Source of the DNA: Alphaproteobacteria bacterium
GTDB lineage: Bacteria > Pseudomonadota > Alphaproteobacteria > Rhizobiales > Xanthobacteraceae
NCBI GenBank assembly: GCA_005883115.1
Contig: VAZQ01000010.1
Span: 1 to 7,290, forward strand
Direction: 5' to 3'
Length of the DNA stretch: 7,290 nucleotides
Shown here: piece by piece, positions 1-5,851 of the stretch
How positions within the stretch are numbered: the first letter of the stretch is position 1
Layout: each line of letters opens with the position of its first letter
Made by a program: the position numbers and the translations under genes
Notes under the pieces: model-generated
The model's database searches: none
Told to the model about the DNA's origin: nothing
What the model saw: only the letters and a program-made list of their open reading frames with translations

Positions 1-1
1 T

Positions 2-757
2 TCCGGCGCCGGCAAATCGACCATCTCACGCCTGCTGTTTCGCTTCTACGAGCTCAGCGGTGGGCGCATTTCCATCGATGGTCAGGATATTCGCGATGTC
101 ACGCAGCACTCGTTGCGAGCGGCAATCGGGATCGTGCCGCAGGACACAGTCCTGTTTAATGATACGGTCCGCTATAACATCCGCTACGGCCGCTGGGAAG
201 CGAGCGATGCGGAAGTCGAGGAGGCGGCGCGGCTCGCCCAGATCGACGACTTCATTCGATTGTCGCCGAAGGGATACGAGACCGAGGTGGGCGAGCGCGG
301 CTTGAAGCTTTCCGGCGGCGAGAAGCAGCGTGTCGCCATTGCCCGCACGATTCTCAAGGCGCCGCCCATCCTGGTGCTTGACGAGGCCACTTCCGCGCTC
401 GACAGCCATACCGAGAAGGAAATCCAGGACGCGCTCGAGCGGGTCTCACAGAATCGCACCACCCTCGTCATCGCGCATCGCCTCTCCACCATTGTCGGAG
501 CCGACGAGATCCTCGTGCTCGATGAAGGAACCATCGTCGAGCGCGGCAGCCATCACCAACTCCTGGCACAGGGCGGCCTCTATGCCAGCATGTGGAATCG
601 GCAGCGTGAGGCTGCGGCTGCGCGTGAGAAGCTCGCCCTGGTCGACGACGAGGTCGTCGCGCCCAACCGCAATCCGCCGGCGCTGGAGGAGCCTGAGCTC
701 ACTGTCGACAAAGAGCTCTCCGGCCCGCCGATCGAGCGCGCCGACGCGGCGGAATGA
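2..757 (+). CDS. ABC exporter, ATP-binding domain (3' part, Atm1/HMT-like)
   Basis: This is the C-terminal 251 residues of an ABC exporter; the membrane domain and true start lie upstream of the window. The visible part is a complete nucleotide-binding domain, which hydrolyses ATP on the cytoplasmic face of the inner membrane to drive export. In visible numbering: end of Walker A (SGAGKST, residues 1-7), Q-loop (Q47 in VPQD), signature LSGGEKQ (103-109), Walker B ILVLDE (123-128, catalytic E128) and H-loop H159. All key residues are intact. The stretch PQDTVLFNDTVRYNIRYG resembles Atm1/HMT-type half-transporters, which handle glutathione or iron-sulfur-linked substrates, but the substrate cannot be read from this half alone. 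A 50-residue charged, proline-containing tail follows the domain. The stop overlaps the psd start (ATGA), so the two are probably co-transcribed and translationally coupled. Certain as an ABC ATPase; the Atm1 assignment is inference. Confidence 0.95.
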   Translation, partial: SGAGKSTISRLLFRFYELSGGRISIDGQDIRDVTQHSLRAAIGIVPQDTVLFNDTVRYNIRYGRWEASDAEVEEAARLAQIDDFIRLSPKGYETEVGERGLKLSGGEKQRVAIARTILKAPPILVLDEATSALDSHTEKEIQDALERVSQNRTTLVIAHRLSTIVGADEILVLDEGTIVERGSHHQLLAQGGLYASMWNRQREAAAAREKLALVDDEVVAPNRNPPALEEPELTVDKELSGPPIERADAAE

Positions 758-1458
758 GCATGTCGGTTCTCGCCTCGATCCGCTCCCAGCTGGCGCCGGT
801 CCATCGCGAAGGCTTGCGCTTCGTCGGTGCTTTCGCGCTGATGAGCCTGCTGTTGTTCTGGCTATGGGCGCCGCTCGGCTGGTTGGGATCGGTGGCGACG
901 CTCTGGTGCGCGTATTTCTTCCGCGACCCCGCGCGGGTGACGCCGCTGCGCGACGGGCTCATGGTTGCTCCCGCCGACGGGCGTGTGAGTCGCGTCGCGG
1001 ACGCAGTCCCGCCCAGCGAGCTCGAATTGGGCGAGCGGCCGCTGCCACGGGTGTCGATCTTCATGAGCGTGTTCGATTGCCACGTGAACCGCAGCCCGAT
1101 CGACGGGGTGATCGAGCGCGTGATCTATCATCCCGGTGCCTTCGTAAGCGCCGATCTCGACAAGGCGAGCGAGAGCAACGAACGCAACTGCCTGCGTATC
1201 ATCAGCAACGGGCGCCGCGTCGGCGTGGTACAGATCGCCGGGCTGGTCGCGCGGCGGATTGTCTGTTTCGTGCGCGAGGGTGCGGCGGTCGCCGCCGGTG
1301 AGCGCATCGGCATGATCCGGTTCGGCTCACGGGTGGATGTCTACCTGCCCGCGGGCGCGCGGCCGCTCGTCGCCGAGGGTCAGACCGCAATTGCCGGCGA
1401 AACAGTCATCGCCGACCTCGCCGAGGGCGAGCCGCAGCGCCGCTTCCGGGTGGGTTAA
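754..1458 (+). CDS. psd: Phosphatidylserine decarboxylase proenzyme, short form
   Basis: Decarboxylates phosphatidylserine to phosphatidylethanolamine at the inner membrane, using a pyruvoyl group made by self-cleavage. The product has 234 residues, the usual size of the short prokaryotic form. Residues about 22-58 are hydrophobic, enough for one or two membrane segments. The conserved parts follow in order: PADG with Asp75, the CHVNRSP block with His110, and the self-processing site Gly191-Ser192 in RFGSRVDVYLP. Cleavage there would leave a large beta chain and a 43-residue alpha chain whose Ser192 becomes the pyruvoyl group. Asp75, His110 and Ser192 fit the Asp-His-Ser processing triad known for the family; this assignment is by motif, not alignment. 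The start overlaps the ABC gene stop; a second ATG two codons later is possible. It lies 71 bp before pssA, whose product supplies its substrate. Confidence 0.96.
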   Translation: MSMSVLASIRSQLAPVHREGLRFVGAFALMSLLLFWLWAPLGWLGSVATLWCAYFFRDPARVTPLRDGLMVAPADGRVSRVADAVPPSELELGERPLPRVSIFMSVFDCHVNRSPIDGVIERVIYHPGAFVSADLDKASESNERNCLRIISNGRRVGVVQIAGLVARRIVCFVREGAAVAAGERIGMIRFGSRVDVYLPAGARPLVAEGQTAIAGETVIADLAEGEPQRRFRVG

Positions 1459-1481
1459 CCTATTAAGGGACAACGCTTAAT
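1455..1481. repeat. Inverted repeat ATTAAG-N8-CTTAAT within three TTAA tetramers
   Basis: The short psd-pssA gap starts with a perfect 6-bp inverted repeat (1462-1467 and 1476-1481). TTAA occurs at 1455-1458 (overlapping the psd stop codon), 1463-1466 and 1477-1480, an AT-rich patch in GC-rich surroundings. It could be a protein-binding site or a small hairpin between the two coding regions. The TTAA spacings (4 and 10 bp) do not fit the N7 spacing of the CtrA consensus. No clear -35/-10 pair follows. The function is unknown. Confidence 0.4.
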
Positions 1482-1529
1482 CGATATCCTGCCCTGGCGG
1501 TGTAGCAAATCATCCATTATCTTCGGCGA

Positions 1530-2447
1530 ATGCCGTTTTCCCCCTTCGATCCCCGTCCCCTCGAGGACAAGCGTCCGCGTTTTCGCCTCATCCCGGTGCG
1601 CATGCTGCTGCCGAACCTGATCACACTGCTTGCGCTCTGCGCCGGGCTCACGGCCATTCGTCTGGCGGTCGAGGACAAGCTCGAGTGGGCGGTCGCGGCA
1701 ATCGTGTTCGCCGCGCTGCTCGACGGGATCGACGGCCGCATTGCGCGCCTGCTCAAGGGCACCTCGCGTTTCGGCGCCGAGCTCGACAGCCTTGCCGATT
1801 TTGTCAATTTCGGCGTGGCGCCAGCATTGATCTTGTATTTCTGGGGACTGCATCAACTCGGCAATCTGGGCTGGATCGCCGCCATGGTCTTCGCGCTCTC
1901 GACGGGGCTACGCCTCGCGCGCTTCAATGTCATGGTCGATGATCCCAACAAGCCCGCTTGGGCGGCAAAGTTCTTCACGGGCATTCCGGCGCCGGCCGGG
2001 GCGATTACCGTGCTACTTCCGATCTACATCTATTTCTTAGGCGTTCCGCGGCTCCCGGGCACGGCGCTTCTGACCTTCCTCTACACATTCGCGATTGCCG
2101 TGCTGATGGTCTCTCGGCTGCCGGTCTTCTCCGGCAAGCGGGTGGGCAAGCGCATCTCTCCCGAGATGGTGCTGCCCGTCTTCGTCACGGTGGTGTTGTT
2201 TTTTGCGCTGCTGATTTCTTATCCCTGGGTCGTGCTCACCATTGGCACGGTCTGCTATCTCGCGAGCTTGCCGGTCGGCTACCTGTCCTACCGCCGCCAC
2301 GAGCGCAAGGACGCGGCAGCCGCGAGCGCCGCGACCTCGAGTGCCCCCGCCGGCGCTCAGGCACACGCGTCCAGCGAGGCACCGTCCCTGCCGCGTGGCC
2401 AGAGCGAGCAGCCCGCCGACGCCAGCCGGCCGGCACGGCTCAACTGA
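1530..2447 (+). CDS. pssA: CDP-diacylglycerol--serine O-phosphatidyltransferase
   Basis: Makes phosphatidylserine and CMP from CDP-diacylglycerol and L-serine in the inner membrane, feeding Psd. The CDP-alcohol phosphatidyltransferase signature DGxxAR-x8-Gxxx-DxxxD is complete: Asp68-Gly69, Ala72-Arg73, Gly82, Asp86 and Asp90, the aspartates that bind the metal and substrate. Several hydrophobic segments fit membrane helices, roughly residues 25-47, 52-66, 92-108, 113-130, 155-173, 180-199 and 212-253. The last 50 or so residues form a low-complexity Ala/Ser/Pro-rich tail likely to be disordered in the cytoplasm, making the protein (305 residues) longer than the catalytic core needs. The start was chosen because the FRLIPVRMLLPNLIT segment, which I recall as conserved in alphaproteobacterial PssA, begins about residue 18. 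An internal ATG at residue 25 would cut it. The ribosome binding site before 1530 is weak. Confidence 0.96.
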   Translation: MPFSPFDPRPLEDKRPRFRLIPVRMLLPNLITLLALCAGLTAIRLAVEDKLEWAVAAIVFAALLDGIDGRIARLLKGTSRFGAELDSLADFVNFGVAPALILYFWGLHQLGNLGWIAAMVFALSTGLRLARFNVMVDDPNKPAWAAKFFTGIPAPAGAITVLLPIYIYFLGVPRLPGTALLTFLYTFAIAVLMVSRLPVFSGKRVGKRISPEMVLPVFVTVVLFFALLISYPWVVLTIGTVCYLASLPVGYLSYRRHERKDAAAASAATSSAPAGAQAHASSEAPSLPRGQSEQPADASRPARLN

Positions 2448-2484
2448 ATCAGCGCGGCTGTCTCTGGCTCCACCGAAGCGAGCT

Positions 2485-2509
2485 CCGAGGCGCGCTGCTG
2501 CCGCCTCGG
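2485..2509. terminator. GC-rich hairpin between convergent pssA and GST-like gene
   Basis: A perfect 8-bp stem (CCGAGGCG at 2485-2492, CGCCTCGG at 2502-2509) with a 9-nt loop fills much of the 62-bp gap between the pssA stop and the stop of the opposing GST-like gene. Its place between convergent genes suggests a two-way transcription end. Neither strand has a T-run after the stem, so it is not a classical intrinsic terminator. It may only stall polymerase or protect 3' ends. Confidence 0.4.
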
Positions 2510-3157
2510 TCAGCGGTCCGGCAGTGGATGTCCTGGCATAAGGTCGTAAGGATGCTTCCAGCCCGGCAATGCCTTGATGCGGTCAAGCCACACCGCGATG
2601 TTCTTGTGTTGGGTGGCGATGTCAAAGCCGAACTCCTCCGCCGGATAGTAGAGGTAGCCGACCAGTGACAGATCGGCGATGGTCGGGCGTGCGCCAAGCA
2701 CGAACGGTCGGCTCGAGAGGCGCTTGTCGAGGATGGCGATGTTGGTGTCGATTCGGCCTTTGAGGAAAGCGAGCACGGCCGGATCCGCAGGCGGCTTGGC
2801 GAAACAGCGCAAGAACCGATACGGACCAAGAAAGCCGTTGACCTTCTGATTGTCGAAAATGATCCAGCGCAGTGCCTCGAGATTTTCGTCCTCACCCTCG
2901 GGGCGGAATTGTCCGGACCGGTCGGCAAGATAGGTCAGGATCACGCCGGACTGGCTGAGCTTCTTGCCTTGATGTGCCAGCACCGGCACCTCGCCCATCT
3001 CGTTTACGTTGGCGCGATATTGCGGCGAGCGCGGTTCGCCCTTGCCGAAGAAATCGACCCAGATCGGCTCCCAGTCGGCGCCGATGAGGTTGAGCATCAG
3101 CGCGGCACGATAAGCGTTGCCGGATTGAGCGAAGCAATAGAGCTGGTACTCGGCCAT
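2510..3157 (-). CDS. Glutathione S-transferase family protein
   Basis: A 215-residue cytosolic protein with the two-domain glutathione S-transferase layout. The N-terminal thioredoxin-like domain (about 1-80) holds a QSGNAYRAAL segment, where Ser12 or Asn14 could contact the glutathione thiol. It also has the cis-proline in EVPVL (Pro58) and the Gln69-Ser70 pair that holds the glutathione gamma-glutamyl group. The helical C-terminal domain has the family's capping box TIAD (Thr159, Asp162) in PTIADLSLVGYLYY. The SSCSWRVR-type motif of zeta-class enzymes is absent, so maleylacetoacetate/maleylpyruvate isomerase is not supported. The substrate is unknown. The ATG is 16 bp after the mmsA stop on the same strand, with only a weak purine-rich ribosome binding site, so it is probably the second gene of an mmsA-led operon and may use glutathione to handle a reactive by-product (inference). 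Confidence 0.92.
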   Translation of the reverse strand: MAEYQLYCFAQSGNAYRAALMLNLIGADWEPIWVDFFGKGEPRSPQYRANVNEMGEVPVLAHQGKKLSQSGVILTYLADRSGQFRPEGEDENLEALRWIIFDNQKVNGFLGPYRFLRCFAKPPADPAVLAFLKGRIDTNIAILDKRLSSRPFVLGARPTIADLSLVGYLYYPAEEFGFDIATQHKNIAVWLDRIKALPGWKHPYDLMPGHPLPDR

Positions 3158-3173
3158 GACCGCTTACGTGCGC

Positions 3174-4670
3174 TCACTTCATCGTCGGAATGACGAATTC
3201 GGCGCCTTCCTTGAGGCCGGATGGCCAGCGCGAGGTCACTGTCTTTGTCTTAGTGTAAAAGCGCACCGCGTCGGGCCCGTGCTGGTTCAAGTCGCCGAAC
3301 CCCGAGCGCTTCCAGCCGCCGAACGTGTGATACGCGAGCGGCACCGGAATCGCGAAGTTCACGCCCACCATGCCGACGTTCACTCGGGTGGCGAAATCGC
3401 GGGCAGTATCGCCATCGCGGGTGAAGATGGCGACGCCGTTGCCGTACTCGTGCTCTGAGGGAAGCCGCAGCGCCTCCTCGTAGTTCTTGGCGCGCACCAC
3501 CGAGAGCACCGGGCCGAAGATTTCTTCCTTGTAGATGCGCATGGCGGGCGTCACCTCGTCGAACAAACAGCCGCCCATGAAGAAGCCGCCCTCGTAACCT
3601 TGCAATTTGAAACCGCGGCCATCGACCTTGAGCTTGGCGCCTTCCTTGACGCCCACATCAATGTAGCTTTTCACCTTGTCGAGATGCGCCTTCGTGACCA
3701 TCGGCCCGTAGTCGGCCTGCGGGTCGCTCGATGGCGCGATTTTCAAGCTCTCGACGCGCGGGATGAGTTTTTCGACCAGAACGTCCGCCGTTTTCTTTCC
3801 GACCGGTACCGCCACGGAGACTGCCATGCAGCGTTCGCCGGCGGAGCCGTAGCCGGCCCCGACCAGCGCGTCGACCGCTTGGTCCATGTCGGCATCCGGC
3901 ATCACCACCATGTGATTCTTGGCGCCGCCGAAGCACTGCACGCGTTTGCCGTGCGCACACCCCGTGCTGTAGATGTATTCCGCAATGGCGGACGAGCCGA
4001 CGAAACCGATGGCACGCACGCGCGGATCCGTGAGCAGCGTGTCGACCGCTTCCTTGTCGCCGTTGACCACGTTGAGCACACCCGCGGGCAGACCGGCGTC
4101 GACGAGCAGTTCGGCAAGCCGCATCGGCACCGACGGATCGCGCTCCGACGGCTTGAGAATGAAGGCGTTGCCGCAAGCGAGCGCGGGCGCAAACTTCCAC
4201 ATCGGGATCATGGCCGGGAAGTTGAATGGCGTGATGCCGGCGACGACCCCAAGCGGCTGGCGCAGCGAGAACAAGTCGATGCCGGGCCCGGCGCTGTCGC
4301 TGAACTCGCCTTTCAAGAGGTGCGGGATGCCGCAGGCGAACTCGACCACTTCGAGTCCGCGCTGAATGTCGCCCTTGGAGTCGGGGATCGTCTTGCCGTG
4401 CTCCGAGGAGAGCAGCTTGGCAAGGTTGTCGAACTCCCGCTGCACTAGCTCGAGGAACTTGAACAGCACGCGCGCGCGGCGCTGCGGGTTGACGGTCGCC
4501 CAGGACGGCTGCGCTGCCTCGGCATTGGCGATGGCCAGCTCCACTTCCGACTTATTGGCGAAGCTGACCTTGGCTTGCACCTCGCCGGTATTGGGGTCGA
4601 ACACGTCGCCGCTGCGGCCGGATGTGCCCGCCACACGCTTTCCGCCGATGAAATGACCGATTTCGCGCAT
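3174..4670 (-). CDS. mmsA: Methylmalonate-semialdehyde dehydrogenase (CoA-acylating)
   Basis: NAD- and CoA-dependent aldehyde dehydrogenase family member. It typically converts methylmalonate semialdehyde to propionyl-CoA, or malonate semialdehyde to acetyl-CoA, with loss of CO2, at the end of valine, beta-alanine or inositol breakdown. Starting at 4670 it has 498 residues, the normal family length. Family marks: ITPFNFPAMIPMW, the cofactor-site run GFVGSS, GGAKNH, and the active-site GSAGERCMAVSVAV with Cys281. The glutamate general base of ordinary aldehyde dehydrogenases (Glu268 of ALDH2) is missing; Cys246 stands there, as expected for an enzyme whose thioester is released by CoA rather than water. 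A frame-matching ATG at 4691 would add seven residues, but a strong GAGGGAGG lies 5 nt before the 4670 ATG, so 4670 is preferred. It is divergent from a LysR gene and leads a GST-like gene. The physiological substrate (mmsA versus iolA role) is not settled by context. Confidence 0.95.
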   Translation of the reverse strand: MREIGHFIGGKRVAGTSGRSGDVFDPNTGEVQAKVSFANKSEVELAIANAEAAQPSWATVNPQRRARVLFKFLELVQREFDNLAKLLSSEHGKTIPDSKGDIQRGLEVVEFACGIPHLLKGEFSDSAGPGIDLFSLRQPLGVVAGITPFNFPAMIPMWKFAPALACGNAFILKPSERDPSVPMRLAELLVDAGLPAGVLNVVNGDKEAVDTLLTDPRVRAIGFVGSSAIAEYIYSTGCAHGKRVQCFGGAKNHMVVMPDADMDQAVDALVGAGYGSAGERCMAVSVAVPVGKKTADVLVEKLIPRVESLKIAPSSDPQADYGPMVTKAHLDKVKSYIDVGVKEGAKLKVDGRGFKLQGYEGGFFMGGCLFDEVTPAMRIYKEEIFGPVLSVVRAKNYEEALRLPSEHEYGNGVAIFTRDGDTARDFATRVNVGMVGVNFAIPVPLAYHTFGGWKRSGFGDLNQHGPDAVRFYTKTKTVTSRWPSGLKEGAEFVIPTMK

Positions 4671-4675
4671 CTGGG

Positions 4676-4683
4676 CCTCCCTC
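4676..4683 (-). promoter_or_regulatory. Strong ribosome binding site that sets the mmsA start
   Basis: On the minus strand GAGGGAGG lies 5 nt before the ATG at 4670. It falls inside the coding region if the upstream ATG (4691) were used, which argues for the downstream start. Confidence 0.75.
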
Positions 4684-4896
4684 GCATACATGGCTTACGT
4701 TGCGGAGCCGTCGTCTTCGTCTGAGATAGCGCAGCTTGAACGGCGCGGGAAGCGGGCCAACAGCGGCCGGTATCCGGAACCAAATGTGCCCTCGCCTTGC
4801 GGTGGTTCGAACATTCCCAACTCGCGGGCGGGGAAATGCGAGACCGCCTGCGGTTTTTATGGAAACAATAACTAAGATTTATGGTTCTATAGGGCC
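4684..4896. promoter_or_regulatory. Divergent mmsA/LysR control region
   Basis: This gap between the divergent mmsA and LysR-type genes must hold both promoters. Most of it is GC-rich; the last 40 bp (about 4855-4893) are strikingly AT-rich and include a LysR-type box. The 4805-4812 segment is a perfect palindrome (GTTCGAAC). An inverted repeat CTCGC-N12-GCGAG spans 4821-4842. I could not find a convincing -35/-10 pair for either gene. The layout is the standard one for a LysR regulator controlling the gene it diverges from. Confidence 0.6.
4868..4882. promoter_or_regulatory. LysR-type box ATAA-N7-TTAT (T-N11-A)
   Basis: Positions 4868-4882 read ATAA, seven bases, TTAT. This is the classical interrupted dyad of LysR-family binding sites, with T4869 and A4881 separated by 11 bases. 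It ends 14 bp before the LysR start codon, where a bound regulator would be expected to repress its own gene, and about 200 bp from the mmsA start. It is the only such box I noticed in the gap. The binding protein is inferred to be the adjacent regulator. Confidence 0.6.
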
Positions 4897-5793
4897 ATGC
4901 GAAGCCTCAATCTCGATCAGCTCAGGGCCTTCGTCGAGGTCATCGAGCGCGGCAGTTTCACCGCGGCGGCAAAAGAGCTCAATCTGACGCAGCCTGCGGT
5001 AACGCATCAGGTGCAGGAGCTCGAGCGCCGTTTCAACGTGGATTTGGTGGAGCGCTTCGGCAAGCGCGCCTACCTGACGCAAGCCGGCGAGAAGTTGCTC
5101 GCCCACGCGCGGCAGCTTCTGGAGGACGATGACCGCGCGCAGATGGAGATGCGCCGGTTCGACGGCGGATGGCTTGGGCGAGTCCGCATCGGCACGAGCG
5201 CGACCGTGCTCATGTATGCCCTGCCGCCGATCCTGCGGCGGCTCAAGACCGATCATCCGCAACTCGAGATCAATCTCAAAGCAGGTCTGACCGCGACAAC
5301 CTTGGAAATGCTCAAGACAAACGCGCTCGACGTCGGGCTGTGCGCTCTCCCGATCGAGGATCCGGTGTTCGAGACGACGTCCCTGTTCGAGGATCAGCTG
5401 GTCGCAATTTTACCCGCCAAGATGACAAAGGTGCCGAAGAAGGTGACGCCGGCATTTCTTTCCCGCTGCCCATTAATCCTGATCAACGAGGGGTCGGCGC
5501 TTCGTCGAACGGTGGGGGAGTGGCTGCAACAGGCGGGACCCCCGCCCAAACCGCTGATGGAGTTCGATCACGTCGAGGCGATAAAGAGCGTTGTGACCGT
5601 GGGGCTTGGCTGCTCCGTGGTTCCCAAGATGTGTCTGGGCCGAGGACACGTTGCAACGGCGGGTATGGTGATGCGGCCGCTCAGTCCGTCCGTCGGCCGG
5701 CAGGTCGGACTCGTTAGACTGCGGGGCAAGCGTAGCACCGACGGCATCGATTTGGTCTGGGCGGCCTTGTTGAAGCTGCAGCGCCGGCATTGA
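4897..5793 (+). CDS. LysR-type transcriptional regulator
   Basis: A 298-residue DNA-binding regulator of the usual LysR length. The N-terminal winged helix-turn-helix covers about residues 4-63; LRAFVEVIERGSFTAAAKELNLTQPAVTHQVQELE has the invariant pattern, with the recognition helix near 31-43. A linker helix follows. An effector-binding domain of two alpha/beta lobes then runs from about residue 90 (GRVRIGTSATV) to the end. The effector cannot be read from the sequence. It is divergent from mmsA, the usual target arrangement, and convergent with the luciferase-like gene 58 bp downstream. The likely target is the mmsA-GST unit, with its own promoter also controlled through the box at 4868-4882; regulation of the downstream monooxygenase/dioxygenase pair is possible but less supported. 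The start follows a short AGGG only 2 nt upstream, a weak ribosome binding site that fits low expression. Confidence 0.95.
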   Translation: MRSLNLDQLRAFVEVIERGSFTAAAKELNLTQPAVTHQVQELERRFNVDLVERFGKRAYLTQAGEKLLAHARQLLEDDDRAQMEMRRFDGGWLGRVRIGTSATVLMYALPPILRRLKTDHPQLEINLKAGLTATTLEMLKTNALDVGLCALPIEDPVFETTSLFEDQLVAILPAKMTKVPKKVTPAFLSRCPLILINEGSALRRTVGEWLQQAGPPPKPLMEFDHVEAIKSVVTVGLGCSVVPKMCLGRGHVATAGMVMRPLSPSVGRQVGLVRLRGKRSTDGIDLVWAALLKLQRRH

Positions 5794-5798
5794 TTGCC

Positions 5799-5810
5799 GC
5801 GCACGTGCGC
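5799..5810. repeat. 12-bp perfect palindrome GCGCACGTGCGC
   Basis: It lies in the 58-bp gap between the convergent LysR and luciferase-like genes. As a hairpin it would have only a 4-bp stem with a 4-nt loop and no T-run, so it is a poor terminator. As double-stranded DNA it is a perfect dyad centred on CACGTG. Part of it (GCGCACGTG) recurs at 6951-6959. Confidence 0.5.
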
Positions 5811-5851
5811 TCCCAACATTTTAGCCAAGCATAGCAGCCGAGAAGATGAGA

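Noticed and set aside
330..1301. Long + strand frame across the ABC gene and psd
   Set aside because: Its translation is Arg/Ser/Pro-rich low complexity, with no recognisable motif, and it overlaps two genes with complete family motifs. It is a GC-rich shadow frame.
1455..1481. CtrA binding site between psd and pssA
   Set aside because: The TTAA tetramers are separated by 4 and 10 bp, not the 7 bp of the CtrA consensus.
1958..2668. 236-codon + strand frame from within pssA into the GST-like gene
   Set aside because: It overlaps the membrane core of PssA in another frame and runs antisense into the GST-like gene; the translation has no coherent domain.
2510..3157. GST-like gene as maleylpyruvate/maleylacetoacetate isomerase partner of the gentisate-type dioxygenase
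   Set aside because: The zeta-class active-site motif (SSCSWRVR-like) is absent (QSGNAYRAAL instead), and the gene belongs to the distant mmsA unit, not to the dioxygenase side.
3600..4448. 282-codon frame antisense to mmsA
   Set aside because: It lies wholly inside mmsA on the other strand, is rich in His/Arg/Asp as expected from codon-position mirroring, and has no family motif or ribosome binding site.
4805..4812. GTTCGAAC palindrome as a specific operator
   Set aside because: A single 8-bp palindrome without extension or a second copy is expected by chance often enough; it was kept only as a note within the control region.
4841..4858. Terminator-like AGACCG-CCTG-CGGTTT plus T-run before the LysR gene
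   Set aside because: The stem is only 6 bp with one G-T wobble, and no + strand gene upstream would need a terminator here. The T-run is simply the start of the AT-rich promoter region.
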